DNA of 64,000 nt from Carnegiea gigantea (taxonomy: Eukaryota > Streptophyta > Magnoliopsida > Caryophyllales > Cactaceae): NCBI GenBank assembly GCA_029747015.1, contig JAKOGI010000349.1:462501-526500 (forward strand), given 5' to 3'. Positions 47,981 through 57,335 of this stretch are shown here, piece after piece. Every line of letters begins with the position of its first letter. Position 1 is the first letter of the stretch. The notes beneath the pieces were generated by a model that was not told the origin of the DNA, made no database searches, and saw only the letters and a list, made by a program, of their open reading frames with translations. The position numbers were made by a program, and so were the translations under genes.

Positions 47981-49279
47981 TGATATGGCTGCAAGCGCAC
48001 GGTGGTGTTGTAGCAATTAATGTCGATTCCACAGAGACTAGGTTGATCTATTGTGTTATATTCTCTCAGGATATGCTAAGCAAAATTCAAATTCAAGTGG
48101 TTTTGATTAACAACTGCAAATAAACTCGTCTAAATCAATAAGAGAAAAACGTCTAGGAATTTTCGCAGTCATAGAAGAGGATTGGATCAAAATGAATAAA
48201 CATGTGCTATTCTCTAATTAGCTAATTCCGAGGAATTATAATCTTGTCAAGAAACTTGATCTATTTTTTTGAAATCAATGAAATTTGCCTAAACCAAGCA
48301 AATGTCATTCTTTCAAACTAATTTGACTTAATCTAATTTTAATAAATTCGATTACTTACTAGCCCTCCTAATATATAAATCTCTATTTTGAGACGAAGTT
48401 ATGCTATGTCTACTCAAGCCGTCCAACAACCAAATGTTGTCTTTCGAATGTTCACTCGATTGTGTCAAGTGTGCAATTAAATTTTAGCCAAAAATCAACT
48501 CACAATGTATCAAACACTGGATAGAACGAAACCAAACCAATCATGAAAATAAGCACAACTCCTGAAAAATCAAAACATGATCCAATAACAATTCCAAAAA
48601 CTACTAACTTTTTAGACTAAGAAAACTACTCAGACATGATTAAATTAAACATCTAACTACTCTAAAATGATAAATCTAAGAAGGTAAAGAGAAGGGAAGA
48701 GAGAAGAATTGCTCAGCCAAAAATCACGCTTGAGTCGTCGTGCAAACTCGGGATGGAATCCTTGCAAGTCTTCACGTCAACTCTCTCTCTCCCTCTAATC
48801 TAAACTAAACTAATCTACTTGAAGAGAGGAAAGGAGAATGAGATGAGATGACGGGGTGTGGATGCGTGTATGAGAGCTCCCCCCTTTATAACAAAATTCT
48901 GGAAGACGAACTGCCACACATAATAATGGAATAATAACCGTTAAGAAGTCAAAGAGCTGGTGAGGAAACAAAAGCCCTCGCAGGAAATGAAGACACCATA
49001 GACCATGGCATCCACCATGGACTGACCGCGGTATCCACTGCCTCGGTATTCTTCTGTGCTTCTTTCTTTCCACGGGCATGGAAACTGAAGGACATCTGTG
49101 GGAAGTCAAAATATACTCATTTAGGGTCAAAGTAAGGGCAAAAGGTCCAGAATTCTACAAAACATAGAAAAGAAACATACCCAAGCGTGAAACGGGAAAA
49201 AGAGTATAAATTATCACGTAAAGCATATAATTTGCAGCAAAAATGACCGTAAAATGATATATACTTTAAGCACTTACCA
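47981..49279 (-). repeat. Array LTR 7 (outer, 5' end of the array in element sense)
   Basis: Plus strand starts TGATATGGCTGCAAGCGCACGG and ends AAGCACTTACCA; 1299 bp. It directly abuts the interrupted antisense ORF B. The terminal TATCA is TACCA here only. Confidence 0.92.
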
Positions 49280-49697
49280 GTCACTTAACTCTGAGTTCTC
49301 CTCTTGACCGTTCAATGGCCCAGCTTCTACCCCTAGATTGGCCCATCTACAGTGTTGCGCCCACCAAAGGTCAAGTTTATCGAGCTGCAACCAAGCCTCA
49401 CACATGTACCATCTAGACCTTCGAGGCACAACTTTAGGTGCTCGGCCAGGTCCCTACTCAAGACACCCAACTTGGGAGCCTTGTCACCATAGCGTAGAAG
49501 ACGTCCTGGATCATCTCGAAAATGCAGAAGTCCCATGCAGATTCCTCAGCGATAGTGAGGTCGAAGTGCCAGCAGAGCTCGTGGTAGTTCGCGGGAAGCG
49601 GCTGAAGAGGGCGCGTATCCCTCCTCAAGTACCACTTGAAGGTTTCCCTGACGTAGTCGGCCGCCCGCTCGGTACTAAGGAAGTCAGGAAACACCAT
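49280..49697 (-). pseudogene. Antisense ORF B, main part
   Basis: Starts at an ATG (49695-49697) and reads MVFPDFLSTERAADYVRETF, KWYLRRD, LPANYHELCWHFDLTIAEES, then a frameshift to KAPKLGVLSRDLAEHLKLCL and an acidic end at the array edge. It continues at 21484-21450 on the other side of the array. It is paralogous to antisense ORF C, sharing the M(V/G)FP..L.T..A.YV.E.F.WY start, NY..LC..FDL..AEE and the DDE/SDE ending. It does not resemble antisense ORF A. Function unknown. Confidence 0.68.
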
Positions 49698-49900
49698 CTC
49701 TCTCTGGAAAAGTCATTTCTCTCTTTATAAAAGGATTTGGAAGCGTGATCAAGCGACCCTCCTTGAGAAGTCCAACTCCATGTTTATAGAGGGGAGCGAA
49801 GAGAGTAAAGGACAACACACCCCCCTAGGTGGTTACAGAGCCAAGGTGCCACTCCGCCTATATCACGTGGCACCTAAGTACTCAAGACCTATTTCGATCA
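49698..49900. promoter_or_regulatory. Upstream region of antisense ORF B
   Basis: Carries the block shared with the region upstream of antisense ORF A (GCGACCCTCCTTGAGAAGTCC at 49756) and a TTTATAAAAGG element near 49724. Promoter role is inferred only from position and duplication. Confidence 0.35.
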
Positions 49901-50150
49901 TCGTTAACCCCCAGAAGGGGCTCGCGGCATTGCAAGACAGCCCACGAGCTGGTCGCCACGATTTCGCACCCTTACCTAGTCGAGGGTCCTACAACAGAGC
50001 CCTGAGACTGGTTGCCCCAACCATGGACCCAAGAACTGAGCCTCATGGGTGACAACCCTTCGACCGCATGACACTAAAGGATCAGCCCCCTATGGTATGG
50101 CTCGCAGGTCAAGTTAAGCGAGCAAAAGCGCATGATTAAAGGTGAGGCTA
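49901..50150. repeat. Minisatellite block 3 (degenerate)
   Basis: Weak copies of the ~61-bp unit: ACCCCCAGAAGGGGCTCG near 49908, GCTGGTCGCCACG near 49949, GAGGGTCCTAC near 49982, and CTGGTTGCC near 50008. The hairpin core survives only in the first unit. Confidence 0.6.
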
Positions 50151-50272
50151 TAAGGAAAAAGTCGACATTTTATTAAAGTTCGAGGAGTACATGGCAGCTA
50201 AAAACAACAGAGAGAAAGGGCAAGATGAAGGTAAGGGAATAAGCATAACAGAGGTCGCGATTAGCCTGAACC
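50151..50272. other. Spacer downstream of antisense ORF C
   Basis: Contains GACATTTTATTAAAG near 50163, equivalent to the TTTCATTAA spacers beside ORFs A and B. Confidence 0.4.
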
Positions 50273-50705
50273 CTACTCATCGCTGTCATAACTAGGGAGA
50301 GGGATACATTGCCAGACCCCGAGTCCTCCTCCTCCTGGTTGCTGTCTATCTCTGGATGGCAGGCCCAAGAGATGTTGCTCCTATTGCGCTCCACCCAAGC
50401 CTAGAAGGTGCTCTACCACAGCTCCTTGAAGCCGACTTCCTTATGCCAATCATCCACCTGTGCAAAACACCCAACTTCACAGCGTTATTAAGAAGCATCG
50501 CGCAGAACACAACCTGGGGTATCTTAGGAAGACCGAAGTATCGAGCAGCCTCCTCAGCCATAATAAGGTCAAAATCTAGGCACAGGTCCTCGTAATTAGA
50601 TGGGAGGGGTAGAGGAGGAAAGGCAACCTCCCTATGATACCACTAAAAATTCTCTAGGACATAAAGGGCCATCTTATCTGTCTTCAATGAGTGAGGGAAC
50701 CCCAT
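50273..50705 (-). pseudogene. Antisense ORF C
   Basis: Minus strand from ATG (50703-50705): MGFPHSLKTDKMALYVLENF, TAG, WYHREVA, LPSNYEDLCLDFDLIMAEEA, ARYFGLPKIPQVVFCAMLLN, NAVKLGVLHRWMIGIRKSAS, then a stop, a QEEEDSG acidic segment and IPLPSYDSDE with TAG at 50273-50275. At least two stops and one frameshift. It is a paralogue of antisense ORF B and close to it in length (~145 codons). No known domain recognised. Confidence 0.68.
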
Positions 50706-51006
50706 CTCGAAAAACCTTTTGTAGAGGTGAGATCCACACACAAAGTATGAAATGTAGTTCTTGACAGCCCCATTTTATACCCCGAAAGCGGATGATTCTC
50801 CATGCCACCGTCCAGCTTGGGGAATTAGGTTACTTCAAAAGTCCAACAAGCCTGAGGAAGATAGCCAAGTGTCAACCCAGGATAGGGTGCCCAACCGTCA
50901 ATAAGCCATTTTTCGAGGCCCGTCGACCTTCGTTCTACATATGCATTCCACATTTCGCCTGAGTATCCATCCGGTCCTACGTTCAGACAAAATGTAAAGG
51001 TCTAAA
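50706..51006. other. 3' untranslated region of the Tat element before the 3' LTR
   Basis: No open frame and no clear polypurine tract adjacent to the LTR start. CTTGGGGAATTAGG near 50817 and AAAATGTAAAGG near 50990 are the most purine-rich bits. Confidence 0.4.
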
Positions 51007-51471
51007 TGATCCACAAAATATGATTTTCCAAATGGACCCCCACATGCCCAACTCTGGGCTAAACCCAATTAGGCACAACAGGTCCCGATGGGATCCTTGG
51101 GGCCACATTCAAGAGCTTAACGGAGCAAACTGCCTAGCAGCCCATTAAGGGAACCTCCGGAGTGAAATTATCATTCTACCTTTTACTACAGGAATTATAA
51201 ATACCATCTACCTACCTACGTCGAAAAAAGGATTCACTTTTCTTGCATATTTTCTTACTCTTCATACATTCTGTCTTGATTTCTTTGTCTTTTACTTGGA
51301 TCTTTCATTGACTTGACCGTCGGAGAGGCGTTCCCCGAATCACAACTCGGAGGTGCCTTTTTTGCAAGTTTAGTGTCTGAGAAGAAGACCGGCAGACGCT
51401 TCGCACGTGCCATCATGTAAGCCCACTTTCATCACATGTCATCTTCAGCAACCCTAGAAATTCCTAAACCA
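51007..51471 (+). repeat. 3' LTR of the Tat element
   Basis: Starts TGATCCACAAAATATGA and ends CCTAAACCA. It has ~12 bp (GGAATTATAAAT region, near 51190) not in the 5' copy. Followed by TAAAC, matching TAGAC before the 5' LTR at four of five bases. Confidence 0.85.
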
Positions 51472-54360
51472 TAAACATTTTCCCGTGTAAAGTCTGAGGT
51501 TTATCCTTAAGCGACTATATTGTCACTCTCATTGCATGTGACTAACATTTGAGAGTTTAGGGTTAAATCATACAAACTACAAACCAATCGACCTTAAAAC
51601 TAACTATTTTGCTTGTAATCTTGATTTGAATCGAATTTTGATATTCTGAAGTTTTTGTTTGGGGGGGGGGACCAGTTATAATTTTAAGATGGAAATAGAA
51701 AAAAAATTAATAAACTATTGCATTTGTATGCTTTAAAAGAATAAGAAATTGCTTTCATGAATTGAAATTTTGTCTAATTTAGTAGAACGAACACCCTACT
51801 TATAGTTAGTCAAGATAAAATACATTTGATATTTCAAAGTTCATAGATGTTAATTTCATATTTAATTTTATGTATGTTATGACCTTCATCACCTTATAAA
51901 ATTCATTTATTCATATGGAATTAGTTGATTTTTCACGCCAACACTCCCTCCCCCTCCCCAGCAATTCAAGTCCATTTTTATTTTGTGTGTAGGTAATATA
52001 AATTGACTAATACTAGCAAATTTAATCCCCAAAAAAAGGCAAGTTGCTGATGGTAGATAGATTATATCAATTGTTAGATTCATGTACCTTCAATGAAGAA
52101 GAGAATGCTTTCAATTATTCCCTTGTGTTACTTATATCAAATGTGAAAATTTTGTTAGCTATTTCCATGTGGTGAGTACGTTCTTTCATTTGTGAAATTT
52201 AAAACATTGAAAAAAAAAAAATTATTTTCAGAGGTTAATGAAGAAAATTTAATTAGTTGATTTGTATGCTTCAAAAATAAAATGAAAATTATTTCATTTA
52301 TTTTCTCATGTTAAATAGATGATATTAACTGTTAGACTTGTATTATACATTACCCCTTATAATTTAAGACGTAAATGAAAAAAAATATTAATCAACTGTT
52401 AAATTTGTATGCTTTAAAAGAATTAGAAAATGCTGTCACAAATTGAAATTTCTTCTAATTTAGTGGAACGAAAACCCCACTTATAGTTAGTTCAGATAAA
52501 ATAATTTTGATATTTCAGAGTTTATAGATGCTAATTTCATATTTAATTTTATGTATGTTATGACCTTCATCACTTTATAAAATTCATTTATTCACATGGA
52601 ATTGGTTGATTTTTCACACCAACACTCCATCCCCGTCCCCAGCTATTCAAGTCCATTTTTACTTTGTGTATTAGTAATATAAAGTGACTAATATACCTAC
52701 AAATAATATGGTGAGTCACCTTGAAGTGTAATTGATATAGGCAAGATTGAGATTTTAGAATCAACTAACAAATATAATCCAAAAAAAGAAAAAAGGCAAG
52801 TTGCTGATGTTAGATTGATTATATCAACTGTCAGATTTATATGCCTCAAAAGAAGAAGAGAATGTTTTCAATTATTCCCTTTGTGTTACTTATATCAACT
52901 ATGGAAATTTTATCATTTATTGCATTGTGCTGAGTACATTATTTCAACTATGAAATTTCTTCTAATGATTATTTATTTAAAACGCTGAAAAATAAATTTA
53001 ATTTTGAAAGGTAAATGAAAGAAATTTAATTAGTTGATTGTATGCTTCAAAAATAAAAGGAAAATTATTTTGTTTATTTCCTGATGGTAAATAGATGATA
53101 TCAACTGTTAGATTTGTATGTCTTAAAAGAAGAAGAGGATGCTTTCAATTATTCCCTTGTGTGATTTACACCAAATGTGAGAATTTTGTCATTTATTTCA
53201 TTGTGGTGAGCACATTATCTGAACTGTAAAATTTCTTCCAATGATTATGTATTTAAAATGTTGAAAAAATAAATTCTTTTCGAGTGATTATTTATTTAAA
53301 ATGTTGAAAAAAGGCAATTTAATTTTCAAAGGTAAATGAAGAAAATTTAATTAGTTTATTTGTTTGCTTTAAAAATAAAATGAAAATTATTTCGTTTAAT
53401 TTCTGGTGGTGAATAGATTATATCAACGGTTAGATTTGCATGATTTAAAAGAAGAAGAGAATGTGTTCATTTATTCCCTTGGTTACTTCTATCAGATGTG
53501 AAAACTTTGTCATATATTTCATTGTGGTAGGTAGATGATCTCAACTGTGAAAATTCTGCCATTGATTTTTTATTTAAAACGGAGATAAAATGATTATAAG
53601 TTTAATTAGTTGATTTGGATGCTTTGAAAAGAAAATGAAAATTATTTCCTTTTTTTCCTCTTGTTAAATGGATTATGTCATCTGTTGTACGCAGTAAAAG
53701 AAAACGAAAATGCTTTCATTTATTCCCTTGTGTTACATAGATTATATCAACTGTGCAAATTATTTTATATCAACGGTGAAAATTCTTTTATTTTTTTAAT
53801 TGTCGTGAGTAGGTTATCTCAATTGTGAAAATTCATCCATTTAGTTTCTAGCTTAACCATAAAAAATATAATTATAATTTTCAGAGGTAAATTCATAATA
53901 TTGAATTAGTAGTTTTGCATGCTTCCAAATTATGTCGTTTATTTCCTTGTAGTAAATAGAGTATGTCAACTGTTAGAGTTGTACGCTTTATAAGAGAAAG
54001 ACAATATCAAATGTGAAAATTATTTTGTATGAAATGTGAAAATACTTTCATTTATTTAATAGTGCTGAGTAGATTATCTGAACTGTGAAAATTCATCCAT
54101 TTAGTTTCTAGTTAAAACGTAAAAAATATAATTATAATTTTCAGAGGTATATTAGAAATATTCAGTTAGTTGATATCTATGCTTCCAAATTATGTCGTTT
54201 ATTTCCTTGTGGTAAATAGGTTATGTCAACTGTAAAAATTCTTTCATTGTTTCATGTATTTCACAGTGACAAGTAGATTCTCTCAACTGTCAAAATTCTT
54301 TCATTTATTTCCTTGGGTTAAATTGATTATAGTAAACTAGGGAAAAGGGTGAAAAAATGA
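51472..54360. repeat. Field of degenerate ~300-bp tandem repeats
   Basis: Recurring blocks of the type TTAGATTTGTATGCTTTAAA / AGAAGAAGAGAATGCTTTCA / ATTATTCCCTTGTGTTACTT, followed by CTGTGAAAATTCTTTCATTT, appear near 52073, 52830, 53105, 53425, 53690, 53965 and 54225. A larger near-direct repeat of ~285 bp recurs at a spacing of ~681 bp (about 51715-52000 and 52396-52685, anchored on ATGTATGTTATGACCTTCATC). AT-rich, no coding frame. Related sequence lies left of the Tat element near 9870-9960. Confidence 0.7.
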
Positions 54361-55627
54361 TGGCAGAATGATTAATTCAATGAACACAATAATGCATTCA
54401 TAGCAATTATGGGAGACAACTAATTATCTGTCTATAATGGGTAAGGGAAGACAGAAGATGAGTAGTTGGTAACTCAAAAATAAGTGATGGAAATGTGCTG
54501 AGCAATATGTTGAGGTTTAGATCTACAATAGAACGACAAGTAGTGTAAGAGATGATGTAGATAAAGTAAATTCTAACCTATAATCTATTCTACTTAGTTG
54601 TGACGTTGCACATCTATATGAAGTTCTAACCTTTAAATGATAATAATGAGGCTGAAGTGGTATGATTTTGAAAATAATCAGGCAGTCTCAACTAAAACTA
54701 ATGATGGAGGTAGATATGAGGGATGGGATGCTGGACTGAAGAGGAAAGACTCCCAACTATGAAAATTATGTGGGCTGAGCCTGCAATTGGGGATGTGGCT
54801 ATGAGCGTGAAGTGGTGTTAATTTTTTGATGTTTGAATTAGAATACGATGATAAAATCTTTGGTGTTTTTTTTTTTTTTTTTTTTTTGGTTTAGGAAGTT
54901 GAGTTGTGTTTGTGATTTCGTGGAACTACACGTTCCTGAAATCAAGGGATTTTTTTTCCCCCACAGGTATAGCAAAAACTGTCATAAATGCCGGTAGAAC
55001 ATTCTTCAATCAGTGCAAAATATCAAATAGATTGTTAAGCGTGGGTGGGGGAAGGCTATCAAACAGTTTAAAATTTAAATTAGTTAAAGGAGTAGCTTTT
55101 GGACGGGATTGTACCACAATTAAGGATTGCCTATTTCCTGAATTGTGAGTAGCTCACCCATTTTTACACTTATAAAATAAAGATTGGCTAATAGTTTATT
55201 ACAACACCACCACCACCTCCTAGTGTGGATCCCACATTCGCAGGTTGTAGCTAATTATGTACTCTAAAAGAACAAAGTAGGTTTCTAAAAGCAAGGCATT
55301 TGTTTTGATCTGAATCCACATTGACCTGTCTTGAATTTGAAATAATATCACGCAAACATAGATTTGTTGAAGCGTAAAGGAATGAGTCAAATGAGTACAT
55401 TGATCATACTTATAATTCTGTTAGTTATCTAAGTAGAACGACTTGGAACCACCCAATTGACATCCAAAGCATGACTCGTTGATTACAAGACCCAGATTTG
55501 GTACAAAATTCCTTCACTGAAGAGCGTGGCTTGATTGAAGTTAACCAACTTTAAAACTAACAGGAATGACCATTCACCAGTCCACCAACTTCATCAGCTG
55601 ACATGATTTAAGTAACATCCTTACAAC
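54361..55627. other. Intergenic stretch, one unassigned frame
   Basis: Holds a poly-T run (54869-54887) and an 80-codon plus frame at 54906-55148 (GIAKTVINAGRTFFNQCKIS, then NRLLSVGGGRLSNSLKFKLV). Its sequence looks protein-like, but I recognise no family and there is no supporting splice or promoter context. Otherwise nothing seen. Confidence 0.35.
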
Positions 55628-55856
55628 TAGGACTGACAAAAATTCGAGTTCGACTTGAATTTGAATTGGACAAATCAGACAATGTTCAAGTTGGGACAAG
55701 AAATTTATGTCCAATACCCGGTTTTTTTGGGTCGGACATTTCAAACAAGGCTTAATTCGTGTCAAAACTTCGGACAATAAAAATATAAAAAAGGGTGATT
55801 TTTTCCGGGTCAAACAAATTCAGGTATTCGGGTCGGACAATTTTTTGTCAGCTCTA
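55628..55856. mobile_element. hAT-type MITE, 229 bp
   Basis: Left end TAGGACTGACAAAAATT and right end (minus strand) TAGAGCTGACAAAAAATT form a clear inverted repeat. Flanks CTTACAAC (55620-55627) and CTCAAAAC (55857-55864) agree at six of eight bases, the hAT duplication length. The interior has GGGTCGGACA words like the pol MITE. Frames on both strands across it are artefacts. Confidence 0.78.
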
Positions 55857-55864
55857 CTCAAAAC

Positions 55865-57335
55865 ACCCCCCCAGAAAAGGAAAAAAAAAACTACGAAAGT
55901 AAAAGGATATTGATGAAGAATCCTATCATATTGCATGAACTTGAACAATTATGCAACTGATGTGAAATGGACGCATTGAAACCTTTTGAAGCTACTTGGA
56001 AAGCTAAGATCTCATCACAACTCCTCACCAATTCCCCGGGCTTCAATATTTAACAGACAATCAAGGAGTGACTACCTCAACCTCCAGTCCTCCATGGCCA
56101 TCCAGACTTTCAGAAGAGCCGAAAGGATCACAGATTTCACAAGGCGGCCATCCTGCTTGTGGATTCGATTATGTTCAGTAGAAACTTATTTCCTCCGGCA
56201 TTGACAGTCCAATCACAGGCTCAATAGATTCCCAGCACTTGCGACAATGGCGACAATGGCGAACCAGGGGCGGGGGCTTGATATTCGGTCAAGTACAAGA
56301 ATTCTTTAGTTGTTATTCCATCATGATCTACGAGGCAGCTTATGTACATCATGTGCTTTGACAGCTAACCTGATATCCGAATTCCCATATCATATCGAAT
56401 ATCGATTATATTCGTAAACATTAACATTGATAACAGACGTGAAGCATAACATTTAAATCTAGGCTTACAACTTGTTTACAATTACGCTGCAGGTGTAAAC
56501 TATATACATTTGACTCACCTAGCCCTTAACATTCCCCCCTCCCCCCCCCCCCCCCCCCCAAAAAAAAACCAAAAACCCAAAACGAGAAAAAAAATTATTA
56601 AAAAACCCAAATCTTTGGGCTTCAGTGGACCTCAGGGTGACAGTACATTTTTAAGAATACTCCCTTATCAAAAATCAAATTAAACACCTCAAAGTCACCC
56701 TAGAACTCCACAGGGGCTTTTTTTTTGTTTTTGGGGGGGGGGGGTTGTTCTACAATAAATACAGCTTTACCCCAAAATTGTAGAGGTCCTATTCGTTGGA
56801 CATTAGAATTCAAACGTGTTGATTGCCTACTAATCTACAGTTGAAGAAGGTACGATAATAGTCAGATGTTCCGCTTAGCCCAGTATAACATAACACCAAC
56901 AGAAATTGTCCACAAGCAACCTCCAGCCTGCCCAAAAGTAGCTGAGAGAATACAATTCATCTGTAAAAACAATTGAAGAAATTGTGTATGTATGAAATCT
57001 TATGGAATGCAGTAATGTCCAAAGTGTCGGCCAAACCTTTCTACCACACACATCACAATTAAGCATGGACAGCAAGAAACGGGAATGTTGACGCTCATTA
57101 TGCATTATAAAAGAAGAATGCCAATAAAGGCTAAAAGAATAAATTCAATTATGATAGTGAAGTTTGAAATTTATTTCATGTACATTTTATAGTTGGATAA
57201 ATATAATTTGAGAGCATGTTGATGTGGTGGTTCTTATATTGCAGCATTCAAGCAAATGAACAGAAAAAGAAACGGAGCAAACATGTAATCTATTATTTTC
57301 TGGAAAGTCACCATCACCTTTATACAACATAACAG
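55865..57335. other. Intergenic stretch downstream of the DnaJ-type gene
   Basis: Contains a poly-C/poly-A run (56526-56571) and a poly-G run (about 56736-56752). A minus-strand AATAAA (57170-57175) could be the poly(A) signal of the neighbouring gene. Short frames on either strand have no supporting features. Confidence 0.45.

Larger units (their letters stand above)
21485..49279 (-). mobile_element. Tandem array of a non-autonomous LTR retrotransposon (LARD-like): 7 LTRs, 6 internal regions
   Basis: Seven copies of a ~1.3-kb LTR alternate with six ~3.13-kb internal regions, all in the same (minus) orientation and sharing LTRs. LTR left edges on the plus strand are 21485, 25938, 30362, 34636, 39078, 43534 and 47981. 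Periods are 4453, 4424, 4274, 4442, 4456 and 4447. On the minus strand each LTR runs TGATAAGTGC..GGCCGTATCA, is followed by a TTTTTGGCGCTGTTGGTGGGG primer site, and is preceded by the purine-rich GCATGGGGGAGTT. No RT, integrase or protease is visible anywhere in it, so mobilisation must have been in trans. Units differ by many substitutions and small indels, so the array is not recent. A target-duplication candidate is seen only at the outer edges. Confidence 0.93.
10146..51471 (+). mobile_element. Ty3/gypsy LTR retrotransposon, Tat lineage, degenerate, carrying nested insertions
   Basis: Matching LTRs occur at 10146-10596 and 51007-51471. The outer flanks TAGAC (10141-10145) and TAAAC (51472-51476) differ at one base, consistent with a 5-bp target duplication. 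A tRNA-Asp-type PBS follows the 5' LTR. The plus strand carries gag, protease, RT, RNase H and integrase in Ty3/gypsy order, all broken by stops and frameshifts. The 3' region has three antisense ORFs and minisatellites, a hallmark of the Tat lineage. Removing the 27.8-kb array and the 581-bp MITE leaves about 13 kb, a normal size for the group. The LTRs differ visibly (about 15 mismatches in the first ~85 aligned bases by eye), so the insertion is old. Confidence 0.85.

Noticed and set aside
21485..49279. CRISPR-like or prokaryotic interpretation of the regular repeats
   Set aside because: Units are 4.4 kb with LTR structure in a plant nuclear context.
56875..57105. 76-codon minus-strand frame downstream of the DnaJ-type gene
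   Set aside because: Lies beyond the gene's stop and has no recognisable features.
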